Shown here piece by piece: positions 15,967 through 24,736 of a DNA stretch of 64,000 nucleotides (positions are counted from its first letter, which is position 1; each line of letters starts with the position of its first letter). Source of the DNA: JBJXGV01 sp046160485 (GTDB taxonomy: Bacteria; Orphanbacterota; Orphanbacteria; JBJXGV01); assembly GCA_046160485.1 (NCBI GenBank), contig JBJXGV010000070.1, forward strand, positions 13,401 to 77,400, in the 5' to 3' direction. The notes beneath the pieces are model-generated. The model did no database searches. It was not told the origin of the DNA and was given only the letters and a program-made list of their open reading frames with translations. The translations under genes and the position numbers were made by a program.

Positions 15967-17172
15967 CTAAAGGCCGACGCGCGCGCGCTTGGCGAGAACG
16001 GATTCGGAAAGACACGGGCAATCTTGCAGGACCGAAAGCGTCACGGTCCTCCCGGAAGCAATCGTCGCAACGACCGTCACGGGCGCGCCGCTCCCGAGCT
16101 CGCGCGCCAGCTCCACGTCGCCTGTGGCCGTCGGCCGGAACGTCAGCGTCGCAACGCCGCCGGAGAATCGCCCCTCGTCGATCGGGATCGGGCCATAGCG
16201 GATGTCGTCGTTCTCGAGTGTCACGCTGCCGTCGAGGATCGAACCTTCCTGCTCCGTGGCGATTCTCAGATCGTAGCTCTCGCCGGCGATCGTCGCGGGA
16301 ATCGTGATCTCGAATTCGTCGTAGACACGCGCGGCCGTCCAGGACGTTCCGCCGGTGAAGCAGGTATCGATCACTCCGGCAACGTTCGTCTCCTGCCAGA
16401 TGAAGAAGCGCACGACGCTCCCCTGATCGAGACGACCCGCGTAGCGAATCGGCGCGGCGCAACCGAGCGACTCCGCGAGCGCGCCCGTCGGATCGTCGGC
16501 GGGATCGACGATGAAGAAGATGGTGCTCGTGTCGGAGACGCCGCCTGTGACCAGCGGGAGCGTCGGCCCGATCGTCCCGCCCTGCGCGTTCCCGTACGTG
16601 ATCTGAATGTTCCCGGTAAGCGACGCACCGTCTTGGATGAGGGAGAGCTCGCCGAGCATTCGCGAGCGCCCGAGCGGGCGGTCGAGCGGGCCCCGCGCGG
16701 TGAAGACCGGCGTTTCCAACGCCGCCGCGCCCGAGGCGACGAGGCACTGCTCGCTCGCGCAGTTCTGCGACACGCTCAAGAGCATCGTTTCGCGGTTCAC
16801 GAGCGCGCCGTCGAATCGAACGGGCGCCGCGTTGCCGAACGCGTCGATCACCGCGACGATCGGCGGCGAGAACGGATCGATCGTGAACGAGAACCCAGCA
16901 TCCGAGAGCGAACCCTGCGCGAGCGCGTACTCGCCGACCGGTTCGCGATTCTCGAGGACGATCAGTCGGCCGCCGATCGAGGTGTCGCGTTCCTCGAGCT
17001 CGAGGATCGCCTCCGTGCCATCGAGGTCCGTGATTTCCCAGCGGCCGGTGATGGAGTTCGAGGACTGCAGCGGGTCGCCGCTCTCGCCGCAGCCGAAGAG
17101 AAGCATGGCGACCGAAAGGACGAGAGGCGCGCGGATCGATCGCGCATTCGATGAGGACGCTCGCCAGATCAC
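15967..17172 (-). CDS. Hypothetical lipoprotein
   Basis: A 401-residue exported protein not recognised beyond its sorting signal. The N-terminus has basic residues, a hydrophobic stretch (APLVLSVAMLLFGC) and a lipobox Cys near residue 28, so membrane anchoring is expected. The rest is rich in beta-type sequence and holds Cys pairs (NCASEQC near 138, DCPC near the end) that may form disulphides. Residues 35-160 (ITGRWEITDLDGTEA onward) and 175-390 look like two similar lipocalin-like or beta-sandwich modules. The GTG start is fixed by a promoter ending 6 bp upstream. Confidence 0.7.
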   Translation of the reverse strand: MIWRASSSNARSIRAPLVLSVAMLLFGCGESGDPLQSSNSITGRWEITDLDGTEAILELEERDTSIGGRLIVLENREPVGEYALAQGSLSDAGFSFTIDPFSPPIVAVIDAFGNAAPVRFDGALVNRETMLLSVSQNCASEQCLVASGAAALETPVFTARGPLDRPLGRSRMLGELSLIQDGASLTGNIQITYGNAQGGTIGPTLPLVTGGVSDTSTIFFIVDPADDPTGALAESLGCAAPIRYAGRLDQGSVVRFFIWQETNVAGVIDTCFTGGTSWTAARVYDEFEITIPATIAGESYDLRIATEQEGSILDGSVTLENDDIRYGPIPIDEGRFSGGVATLTFRPTATGDVELARELGSGAPVTVVATIASGRTVTLSVLQDCPCLSESVLAKRARVGL

Positions 17173-17178
17173 GGCGGC

Positions 17179-17207
17179 AGTCTACAAGGCGGGCGCGCCG
17201 CCCGCAA
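17179..17207 (-). promoter_or_regulatory. Leaderless promoter of the lipoprotein gene
   Basis: On the minus strand TTGCGG (17202-17207), 17 bp, TAGACT (17179-17184), then 6 bp to the GTG at 17172. No SD is present, which fits a leaderless message. Confidence 0.6.
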
Positions 17208-17234
17208 TAACGAAGGTGCGCGCGCCGGGCCGAA

Positions 17235-18740
17235 CTAACCCGGAAGCTTCACGTCGATCATGAGGAGGCTCCCCTTTGCAACGAGCGAGAACGCGAATTG
17301 GAGCGCGAGAATCGCGATGAGGCCGCGCGTGCCGCCGGGCACGCCGCCGCGCGTCGCGGCGATCACCACGGGCGCAACGAGAAAGAGCCACACGCGCGAA
17401 GTCTCCGCGGGGATGAGTCCCGAGAGGTCGAGCACCGCGAGGAACGCGAGCACCGCGAGCGTGAAAGGCGCCTCGATGCGGCGTGCGCGAAGGTCGCGAA
17501 CGGCCGCGAACACCTCGCGCGCGAAAAGCACCGCCACGGCGGGCCCGAGGAAAATGAAGAAGTCGGGGAGATTCCAGAAGACCCACGTGAGCCACTCGCG
17601 CCGCTGCTCCGGAATCAGAACCTCGTGCTGGATCTTGTAGGCGGCAAGGAAGACGCGCGGAATCGAGCAGCCCGTCGCGAGCTGGAACAGCGCGAGGACC
17701 GAGGCGAATCCAGCGCCGAGGGCGAGCAGACGCCGCAGGCGCCAGCGCGGCGGCGGCCGCGTCCCCGCGTCGTCCGCCCGAGCAAATCGCGTGATCGTAA
17801 TATCCACAATGCCAACAAGTAACAGAAAGAAGCTCGCCACGAACGTAAAGAGGCAGAGCACCCCGCACAGCGCGCCGGCGGCCACGAGCGACCGGAGTCC
17901 GCGCCCGCGGCCGACAAGGAGGAACGCAGCGAGGATCAGAAGCGGATACGCGGCATCGAACTCCCCGGCGAAGAGGAGGTGCGACGGGATCACGGCTAGG
18001 AGGAGCACGGCGGCGCGAGCAGCCGGCGCGCCGCTCAGTCGACGCGCGAAGAAGAACGCGGGAATCAGCGCCAGGCGCGAGCAGATGACGACGGCGAGCC
18101 CAACGATGATCAGGCTCGCGAGCTCGGCCGGAGCCGCGCCCGGAAGATCGCCCTCGGAGATCCCGAACGCGCGCGCCACGCCGAGCACGCCATCGGTCGC
18201 GCCCGCCGACCCGCGGAAGAACTCGAGAATCTGGTGATTGACCGCAACGAGTCCCGGCGGATGCGTGCGCGCGTGATGCGGCAGTCCCGCCACGATTTCG
18301 TGGAACGACGTCAGCATCTCGGGCAGCGACGTGACGGAGCGCGCGGTCCAGAAGTAGCCGGTCACCCATGGCACGACGTGAATGAGCGGCAGCGTCACGG
18401 GCCCGAGCGGCGAGAGTCCGAGAAACGACAGCTCGAGCGCGATCGCGATCAGAACGACGAGTGCGAGCATCGCCGCGTCGCCGCGAGGGCGCGAGTCGCG
18501 CCGGCGAGTCCACGTCGCGGCCGCCCCCGCGAGCAGGGCGAAGAGGAGTGTCGTCCCGAGCGCACGCGGCCAAAGCGACGTCGCGACGTACGGCCATCGC
18601 CAAGAAGGCGGGCCGACGATCCACGGGAACCGGACCAGAAGAAGAATCGCAATCGCCACGGTCGCGGCCGCGGCAGCGATCAGAACGCGCCGGTCGCCGC
18701 GAGCGCCGTCGTGCGTCGCGTTCGCGCCATCCTCGCTCAC
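17235..18740 (-). CDS. Polytopic membrane protein, GT-C glycosyltransferase-like
   Basis: A 501-residue protein with about ten hydrophobic segments. A periplasmic-loop motif ARTHPPGLVAVNHQILEFF near residue 150 is of the kind seen in GT-C-type mannosyl/arabinosyl transferases and related proteins. Substrate unknown. The GTG at 18740 overlaps the upstream SGNH gene's TGA (GTGA), so the pair is translationally coupled. Together they suggest building and decorating a surface glycan (inference). Confidence 0.72.
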   Translation of the reverse strand: MSEDGANATHDGARGDRRVLIAAAAATVAIAILLLVRFPWIVGPPSWRWPYVATSLWPRALGTTLLFALLAGAAATWTRRRDSRPRGDAAMLALVVLIAIALELSFLGLSPLGPVTLPLIHVVPWVTGYFWTARSVTSLPEMLTSFHEIVAGLPHHARTHPPGLVAVNHQILEFFRGSAGATDGVLGVARAFGISEGDLPGAAPAELASLIIVGLAVVICSRLALIPAFFFARRLSGAPAARAAVLLLAVIPSHLLFAGEFDAAYPLLILAAFLLVGRGRGLRSLVAAGALCGVLCLFTFVASFFLLLVGIVDITITRFARADDAGTRPPPRWRLRRLLALGAGFASVLALFQLATGCSIPRVFLAAYKIQHEVLIPEQRREWLTWVFWNLPDFFIFLGPAVAVLFAREVFAAVRDLRARRIEAPFTLAVLAFLAVLDLSGLIPAETSRVWLFLVAPVVIAATRGGVPGGTRGLIAILALQFAFSLVAKGSLLMIDVKLPG

Positions 18741-19771
18741 GGTGCGTCCCCGATCATGCCGTTGCGCGAAATCCAATCGAAGATGGCGCGCGCCGCGATC
18801 GCGTGGCCGGCGGCGTTCATGTGGTTATCGAGCGGCGTGACGGAGAGCGCCGAGGCGGACTTGCCGAGGAAGGCCGGGAGAAGGTCGAGATGCTCGATAG
18901 CCGCGCTCGCGCAGAACGCGACGACTTGCTCGTGCGCCGCGCGAAGCGGATACGAATCGTCGAGGCTCACAATAAACGGGAGGACGACGACGCCGAAGCG
19001 GCCGCCGCTTGCGCGCACGTCGGTGGCGAGCGTACGAATCCCCGCTTCACACGCGAGCCAGCCCGGGGCGCGCGCGGCGAAGGTGTCCGCGTAGCGCCCG
19101 ACGGCGGAACCGCGCGGGGCGATCCCGAATCGCCGCGCGAGCGCCGCGCCGCGCGACTTGACGAACTGCACCGTGCGGAGGGGCGGAACCCGAAGCCGAG
19201 ACGCGCGCCGCGGCGCGGGCGCGATCCCCGCGGCCGGAGCGGCCGTTTTCGCCGCGGCCGCGAGCACCGGCGGATCGACGTCGTTCATGAAGAATCCGAC
19301 AAGCACCAGATCAGGCGCGCGGGGCGCGACATCGAGCGCGAATGCCTCCGCTTGCTGCGCCGTATTCGACCCGATCATCGCGAAATTCTCGACCTCCCAG
19401 CGGCGATCCGGAAACGCGTCGGCTAGCATTTCCGCGAGCTGCACCGCGAAGGTTTCCTCATCGCGCACGCCCCAACCGAATGTCATCGAGTCGCCGAGGA
19501 GCGCGATTCGAAAGGTGCCGGGCGCCTTCGCGACGTCGAGTTCTGCGCCGCGATAGCCCGAGGCGTTCGTGCGCACCGGAACGCCGGCGATCACACCCGT
19601 CGCGCTCGGCGGCAAACACGCAAGCCGCGGCGAAGCGGGGTGCGGCACGAGCGCCATCCCCCACGGGCGGTCGAACGAGCGGAGCCAGAGTTCGCAGCAC
19701 GCGAGCGCTACGATGAGCGACAGCGCGATGAGCAGTAGGCGTGCGGCCCACTCGCGAGAGCGTGATATCAT
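18737..19771 (-). CDS. Membrane-anchored SGNH/GDSL hydrolase
   Basis: A 344-residue protein with one N-terminal membrane segment (residues 10-30) and an SGNH fold facing outside: block I ALLGDSMTFGWGV near 90 holds the nucleophile Ser, GFFMND near 155 the oxyanion Asn, and DNHMNAAGH near 325 the catalytic Asp and His. Such proteins (AlgX/AlgJ-like) often add or remove O-acetyl groups on exopolysaccharide. It starts only 8 bp from the oppositely oriented SGNH-TPR gene and is coupled to the GT-C gene behind it. Confidence 0.82.
   Translation of the reverse strand: MISRSREWAARLLLIALSLIVALACCELWLRSFDRPWGMALVPHPASPRLACLPPSATGVIAGVPVRTNASGYRGAELDVAKAPGTFRIALLGDSMTFGWGVRDEETFAVQLAEMLADAFPDRRWEVENFAMIGSNTAQQAEAFALDVAPRAPDLVLVGFFMNDVDPPVLAAAAKTAAPAAGIAPAPRRASRLRVPPLRTVQFVKSRGAALARRFGIAPRGSAVGRYADTFAARAPGWLACEAGIRTLATDVRASGGRFGVVVLPFIVSLDDSYPLRAAHEQVVAFCASAAIEHLDLLPAFLGKSASALSVTPLDNHMNAAGHAIAARAIFDWISRNGMIGDAP
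19766..19771 (+). promoter_or_regulatory. Possible -10 of the SGNH-TPR gene
   Basis: TATCAT on the plus strand ends 8 bp before the ATG at 19780, the position seen at the leaderless starts elsewhere in this window. No good -35 is visible, and the element overlaps the start codon of the divergent gene. Confidence 0.3.
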
Positions 19772-19779
19772 CCGGCGCG

Positions 19780-21894
19780 ATGACCGCCGCGAAAACCTCG
19801 GCCGCCGCGCGCGCCGCGCTGATACTCGTCGGCCTTCTTCTCTTCGCGGCGCTCGAAGGGTTGCTCGCGCTCGCCGGTCTCGGCGGTGCGCGCGATCGCG
19901 GCGACCCGTTCCTCGGGTTCAGCCAGGAGTACGCGATCTTCGTTCCCGATGCGACGGGCGCGAGGCTCGTCACCGATCCCGCGAAGCGCGAGTCGTTCAA
20001 CGAGCAGGCGATCGCGCGCACGAAGGCCGAGGGGACGATTCGCATCTTCTGCCTCGGCGGCTCGGCGACGTACGGGTTTCCGCGCGGCGCGGCCGGCGCG
20101 TTCCCCGCGATCCTCGGCGAGAAACTCGCGCGCGCGTTCCCCGCGCGGCGCTTCGAGGTCGTCAATCTCGGCGGGCTCTCGTACGCGGCGTTTCGCTGCG
20201 TCAACGTCGCGCGCGAGGTCGCGCGTTACGAACCCGACGCGATCCTCTACTACGACGGGAACAACGAGTACGTCGAGCGGCGCTTCTTCGCGGAGATGCT
20301 CGCCGAACCCGCGTGGAGGCGAAACCTGCGCGCGCAAGCGAGCCGCCTTCGAACGTACACGCTGCTGAAGAAAGCGATCGATCGCGGCCGCCCCCAGCGC
20401 TGGAGCGGCGACGAGTCGGAACTCTTCGGCGTGCGCGTTCTGCGCGAGGACAACGAGTCCCTTCCGAGAAGCGATGCGGAGGATCGGGTCATCGAGGAGA
20501 GTTTCGCGGCGTCGCTCGCGCAGATGCGCGCGATCGCGCGCGAGGCCGGCGCGGCCTTCGTCGTCGGCGTCGCCGCTGTGAACGAAGCCGATTGGCCGCC
20601 GGGACTTTCGCTTCACGATCCCTCCAAGGACTCGGCGGCGATCGCCGCGTTCGACGGGCGCATGCAGGAGGCCGCGCGGCTTCGCGCCTCGGGCGACATC
20701 GCGGGCGCCGCGCGCGCGTTCGAGGCCGCGATCGCAATCGATTCGCGTTACGCAGCCGCTCACTTCGAACTCGGCGGATGCTATCACGCGCTCGGAGAGA
20801 GTCACAAGGCGCGCGCGGCGTTCCGCGCGGCGATCGCGTCGGACGGGCTGCCGATTCGCGCGACGCCGCGCATTCAGAATGCCGCGCGCGCGTTTGCGGA
20901 CGCGTCCGGCACGCCGCGCGTCGACATCGACAGCCTCTTCGCGAGCATCTCACCGGGCGGCATCATCGGCCGCGAGTTGTTCATCGACTATTGCCACCCG
21001 ACGCGCGATGGCCACGAGCGGATCGCGGACGCGTTCTTCGCGGTAATCGCACGCGATCTGCTCGACGCGCCGGGCGCGCCGCCGCCCGCGATCGGCCCGG
21101 ACGAAGCGCCGAGCGATACGTCGTCCGCGTTCGGCATCGCGTGGGAGGGGCAGATGTTCATTCGGCAGGGACGATTCGCTGAGGCCGAGGAGCGCTTTCG
21201 CGCCGCGCTCGCGCTCGACGCGGAGCTCTCCTACGCGCTCGAGGGAATGGGCCGCTGCCTGATCGCGCGCGGCGACTCCGCGGGCGCGGTTTCGTTCTAC
21301 GAGAGCGCCGCTCGCGTGAACCCGGGCAATCCGACGATCCTCACGAATCTCGCGAACACATATCTCGCGGTGGGACGCATGGCGGAGAGCGAAGCGGCGA
21401 TACGCAAAGCAATCGACGCGGATCCGAACTCGGCGAGCGCGCGGCTACTCCTCGCGCGGCTCCTCGCGCGCAGCGGGCGCGCGCCGGAAGCGCGCACCAC
21501 GCTCGAGGCCGCGGTCGCGGCGAGCCCGGCGAACGCGGACGCGCGCAAGCTCCTCGCGCGCCTCCTCGCGGACGCGGGCGAGACCGCCGCCGCCGAGGCG
21601 CACTATCGCGAAGCGCTTCGCCTCGACCCGAGCGACGGAGCCGCCGGCTACGCGCACGCGATTCTCTTGATCAAGCTGGAGCGACCCGACGAAGCGCTCG
21701 CGATACTCGACGCGGCGATCGCGCGGAATGCCGACTTCTACCCCGCCATCGGAGCGGCCGGAGTTCTGCGCATGAACCGCGGAGAGCGCGACGCCGCCGT
21801 GCGCCACTTCCGGCGCGTGCTCGAGCTTCACCCTGGCGATCAACTCGCCTCGCGCTATCTCGCGGTACTCGAGAGTCCGGGGGGCGTGCCGTAA
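19780..21894 (+). CDS. Membrane-anchored SGNH hydrolase with C-terminal TPR repeats
   Basis: A 704-residue protein. An N-terminal hydrophobic segment (residues 8-32) is followed by an SGNH-type domain: CLGGSATYGFP near 92 with the nucleophile Ser, YYDGNNEYVERRFF near 158 with the block III Asn, and IDYCHPTRDGHERIA near 405 with the Asp/His pair. A short TPR-like insert sits near 295-335. From about 450 to the end there are at least six TPR-type repeats (e.g. YALEGMGRCLIARGDSAGA, NPTILTNLANTYLAVGR) for protein contacts. Function is probably polysaccharide or glycolipid esterification or de-esterification; the substrate is unknown. Confidence 0.82.
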   Translation: MTAAKTSAAARAALILVGLLLFAALEGLLALAGLGGARDRGDPFLGFSQEYAIFVPDATGARLVTDPAKRESFNEQAIARTKAEGTIRIFCLGGSATYGFPRGAAGAFPAILGEKLARAFPARRFEVVNLGGLSYAAFRCVNVAREVARYEPDAILYYDGNNEYVERRFFAEMLAEPAWRRNLRAQASRLRTYTLLKKAIDRGRPQRWSGDESELFGVRVLREDNESLPRSDAEDRVIEESFAASLAQMRAIAREAGAAFVVGVAAVNEADWPPGLSLHDPSKDSAAIAAFDGRMQEAARLRASGDIAGAARAFEAAIAIDSRYAAAHFELGGCYHALGESHKARAAFRAAIASDGLPIRATPRIQNAARAFADASGTPRVDIDSLFASISPGGIIGRELFIDYCHPTRDGHERIADAFFAVIARDLLDAPGAPPPAIGPDEAPSDTSSAFGIAWEGQMFIRQGRFAEAEERFRAALALDAELSYALEGMGRCLIARGDSAGAVSFYESAARVNPGNPTILTNLANTYLAVGRMAESEAAIRKAIDADPNSASARLLLARLLARSGRAPEARTTLEAAVAASPANADARKLLARLLADAGETAAAEAHYREALRLDPSDGAAGYAHAILLIKLERPDEALAILDAAIARNADFYPAIGAAGVLRMNRGERDAAVRHFRRVLELHPGDQLASRYLAVLESPGGVP

Positions 21895-21933
21895 CGAACG
21901 TCGCCGTGCGGATCGCGCAGCGGCCCGGCGCGA

Positions 21934-23082
21934 CTAGCGAACGCGGCGGCGGCGGTTCTCGACGAAGTCCATGAGGATGTATTCGCCGAGCTTGTTGAGC
22001 GAGGAGAAGTACGCGCGGCCGCGATTGAGCTCGGTGAGTTGCGTGACGAAATCCTGGAAGTGCGCGTCGCGCGTCACCATGAACGTCGTGATCGGAATCC
22101 GCTTGCGCCGGCAGACGACGGCTTCGTCGAGCGTGCGATTGATGATCTTCGGATCGAGGCCGAACGTGTTGCGGTAGATCGTGCCGTCGCTCTCGCGAAT
22201 CACGGTCGGCTTGCCGTCGGTGATGAGAAAGATCTGCCGGTTCGCCGCCTTCCGCCGTTCGAGAATCTTGCGCGCCATTTGCAGCGCGGCCTTCGTATTC
22301 GTGTGGTACGGCCCGACCTCGAGGTACGGGATGTCGCCGATGGCGATCTCGAACGCGTCGTCGCCGAACGCGATCACGTCGAGCGTGTCCTTCGGGTACT
22401 TCGTCAGAATCAGTTCCGTCAGCGCAAGCGCGACACGTTTCGCCGGCGTGATCCGGTCCTCGCCGTAGAGAACCATGCTGTGCGAGATGTCGATGAGGAG
22501 CGCGGTCGCGCACGACGACGAGTGTTCGGTCTCGAAGACCTCGAGGTCTTCCTCCTTCAATCCGCCGCCGAGTAGTCCCGTGCCTTCGAGGCCCGTCAAA
22601 CTCACCTGCGTTTCGTCGGCGCCGGTCGCGCTCGCGCGCCGAAACGAATTCAGGAGCGACCCCCTAAAGTCGATGTTGTTGACCTCGTCGCCGAAGCGCC
22701 ACGGCCGCCGCTCCGAGAGCATCTCGCGGCCATCGCCTTCGCGCGGAACGCGGTGGTCCCCCGACTCGCCTTTGCGCAGCGCCGAAAACACGTACGAAAG
22801 CGCGCTCTTGCGAATGCCGCGCTCCCCTTTTCGCGTCAGCCGCGCGCCGTCGTCGGAGACCTCGATGTACTCCTCTTCCTCGAGACGCTTTGCAAACTTT
22901 TCGACGTCGAAGCCATCGGGGAGATAGCCCTGCTTCGCGAGATAACGCAGCATCTCGAGCGCCTCGTCGACATCGCCGTCGCTTTGCAGCAGCAGATGAT
23001 TGAACAGATCGAGGACGTTCTGGAATTCGGCGAGATCGCGCAGAAGCGCTTCGTCGAACCGGAAGTAGCGAAAGCGCGACAC
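21934..23082 (-). CDS. VWA-domain protein partnered with an AAA ATPase
   Basis: A 382-residue cytoplasmic protein with a C-terminal von Willebrand A domain from about residue 180. The MIDAS motif DxSxS is present (LLIDISHSMV), with TNTKAALQMA near 255 and FLITDGKP near 280. The N-terminal 160 residues are helical and charged. VWA proteins encoded next to MoxR/ChlI-type ATPases act as metal-dependent adaptors in chelatase-like assembly or maturation. It begins 9 bp after the ATPase stop. The client is not identifiable here. Confidence 0.85.
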   Translation of the reverse strand: MSRFRYFRFDEALLRDLAEFQNVLDLFNHLLLQSDGDVDEALEMLRYLAKQGYLPDGFDVEKFAKRLEEEEYIEVSDDGARLTRKGERGIRKSALSYVFSALRKGESGDHRVPREGDGREMLSERRPWRFGDEVNNIDFRGSLLNSFRRASATGADETQVSLTGLEGTGLLGGGLKEEDLEVFETEHSSSCATALLIDISHSMVLYGEDRITPAKRVALALTELILTKYPKDTLDVIAFGDDAFEIAIGDIPYLEVGPYHTNTKAALQMARKILERRKAANRQIFLITDGKPTVIRESDGTIYRNTFGLDPKIINRTLDEAVVCRRKRIPITTFMVTRDAHFQDFVTQLTELNRGRAYFSSLNKLGEYILMDFVENRRRRVR

Positions 23083-23091
23083 GAGAGCCGG

Positions 23092-24564
23092 CTAGCCCTT
23101 CATGTTCTTGAACATGTTCGCGAGCATGTCGCTGTAGCGGACGCGTTGATCGAGCGCTTCCTTCGCGACGAGCGAGTTCTGGTGCAACCCGTCGAGAACG
23201 AACTCCATGACCGTCGCCATTTCTTCTTCGTCCGCGGGCCGCATTTGCTTCTTCGCGATCGCCTTGAGGCCCGGCACCTTCGACAGCTCCGCGTAGTAGT
23301 CCGCAAACGGCATCTCGTCGCTGATCTCGATCCGGCCGCCGCCCGCGAAGTGATCGGAGATTTCCTTGTACGGCCCGGGCCCCTTCCCCGGCTCCTCTTT
23401 TCCGTCCTTCGACTTGTAGACCGCCGGAAAATGCCGCTGGAAGACCTTGTTGATCGCCTTGCCGATGAGCGTGAGCGAAACGATCGTCGGTCCCTCCTGC
23501 TCGCCTTCGTAGACCAGCTCGATCTTTCCGGTGATCGCGGGGAGCGCGGAGTAGAGATCGCACATGCGCGGCGTCCAGCGTTCCTCGCCGGTCAGCAAGA
23601 CGCGCCGCTCGATGTTCGAGAGCAGGTTCTCGTATGCGGAGATCGGAAGCCGCGCCGAAACGCCGCTCGATTGATCGACGAACTCGCTCTTCCGCGCCTC
23701 GAACGCGATCTCCTCGACGATCTCTTGGATGAAACGCGGCATGCGAAACGGCTGGCCGCGATCGACCCACGCCTCTTGAGCGGTGATCGCGATCGCGTCG
23801 TCGACCGTCTGCGGGTAGTGCGTGATGATCTGCGAGTCGATGCGGTCTTTGAGCGGCGTGATGATGTTCCCGCGATTCGTGTAGTCCTCGGGATTCGCCG
23901 TGAAGACGAGCAACAGATCGAGCGGCAGCCGAATCGGAAATCCGCGAATCTGCAGATCCTTCTCCTCGAGGATGTTGAGGAGCCCGACCTGAATGCGCGG
24001 CTGAAGATCCGGCAGCTCGTTGAGCGCGAAAATCCCGCGATTCGTGCGCGGCACGATGCCGTAGTGGATGACGCCTTCGTCGGAGAGGTCGAGCCTCTCG
24101 CGCGCGGCCTTGATCGGGTCGATGTCGCCGATCAGGTCCGCCATCGTCACGTCGGGCGTCGCGAGCTTCTCCTGATACCGCTCCTCGCGCGTGATCCATC
24201 GAATCTCGATCTGCTCGCCGAGTTCGGAGGCGAGCCGCCGGCAACGCGAACAGACGGGATGAAGCGGATCGTCGTTGAGCGCGCAACCCTCGATCGCGGG
24301 AACGCGCTCGTCGAGAAGCGACGTCAGCGCGCGAATGATGCGCGTTTTCGCCTGACCGCGAAGGCCGAGGAGGATCAGGTCGTGTTTCGCGAGCAGCGCG
24401 TTTTCGATTTGAGGAATCACGGTCCGGTCGTAGCCGACGATTCCGGGGAAGACCGGCTCCTTGGCGCGGATCTTCCGCGCGAGGTTGCGCCGGATCTCAT
24501 CCTTTACGGAGAGCGCGGCATAACCGGTCTTCTTCAGTTCTCTAAGCGTCTTCGGGTGAGGCAT
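23092..24564 (-). CDS. MoxR/ChlI-like AAA+ ATPase
   Basis: A 490-residue ATPase of the magnesium-chelatase-I/MoxR group. Walker A is GLRGQAKTR near residue 67; the Walker B region reads IFALNELPDL near 178, with Asn before Glu; sensor 1 is FTANPEDYTNRG near 221. A Cys-rich insert (C94, C105, C108, with a nearby His) follows Walker A and could bind metal. GGAG lies 7 bases before the ATG. It pairs with the VWA gene downstream, and has a clear promoter with about a 47-base leader. Confidence 0.87.
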   Translation of the reverse strand: MPHPKTLRELKKTGYAALSVKDEIRRNLARKIRAKEPVFPGIVGYDRTVIPQIENALLAKHDLILLGLRGQAKTRIIRALTSLLDERVPAIEGCALNDDPLHPVCSRCRRLASELGEQIEIRWITREERYQEKLATPDVTMADLIGDIDPIKAARERLDLSDEGVIHYGIVPRTNRGIFALNELPDLQPRIQVGLLNILEEKDLQIRGFPIRLPLDLLLVFTANPEDYTNRGNIITPLKDRIDSQIITHYPQTVDDAIAITAQEAWVDRGQPFRMPRFIQEIVEEIAFEARKSEFVDQSSGVSARLPISAYENLLSNIERRVLLTGEERWTPRMCDLYSALPAITGKIELVYEGEQEGPTIVSLTLIGKAINKVFQRHFPAVYKSKDGKEEPGKGPGPYKEISDHFAGGGRIEISDEMPFADYYAELSKVPGLKAIAKKQMRPADEEEMATVMEFVLDGLHQNSLVAKEALDQRVRYSDMLANMFKNMKG

Positions 24565-24617
24565 TCACGACTCCAAGGGGGCGAGGACGATGTTCTGTTC
24601 GGCGATTTTGTCGGCGA

Positions 24618-24646
24618 ATGATAGCAGCGCAAGGGAAGCCGGGCAA
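24618..24646 (-). promoter_or_regulatory. Promoter of the AAA-VWA operon
   Basis: On the minus strand TTGCCC (24641-24646), 17 bp, TATCAT (24618-24623). It lies about 47 bases before the SD-containing start at 24564 and is back to back with the polX promoter. Confidence 0.6.
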
Positions 24647-24698
24647 ACAGGGCGCGCACGGGAGCGCGACGACGCGCGATCCGGCGATGCTCGCGCTG

Positions 24699-24728
24699 TT
24701 GACGCGGCGGCGCGACGCTGTCTACTCT
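24699..24728 (+). promoter_or_regulatory. Leaderless promoter of polX
   Basis: TTGACG (24699-24704), 18 bp, TACTCT (24723-24728), then 8 bp to the ATG at 24737. No SD precedes the ATG. Confidence 0.62.
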
Positions 24729-24736
24729 GTCGCTCG

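Noticed and set aside
22753..24621. A 622-codon open frame antisense to the AAA ATPase
   Set aside because: Same cause; composition is biased and no domain is recognisable, while the minus strand encodes a complete MoxR/ChlI-like protein with SD and promoter.
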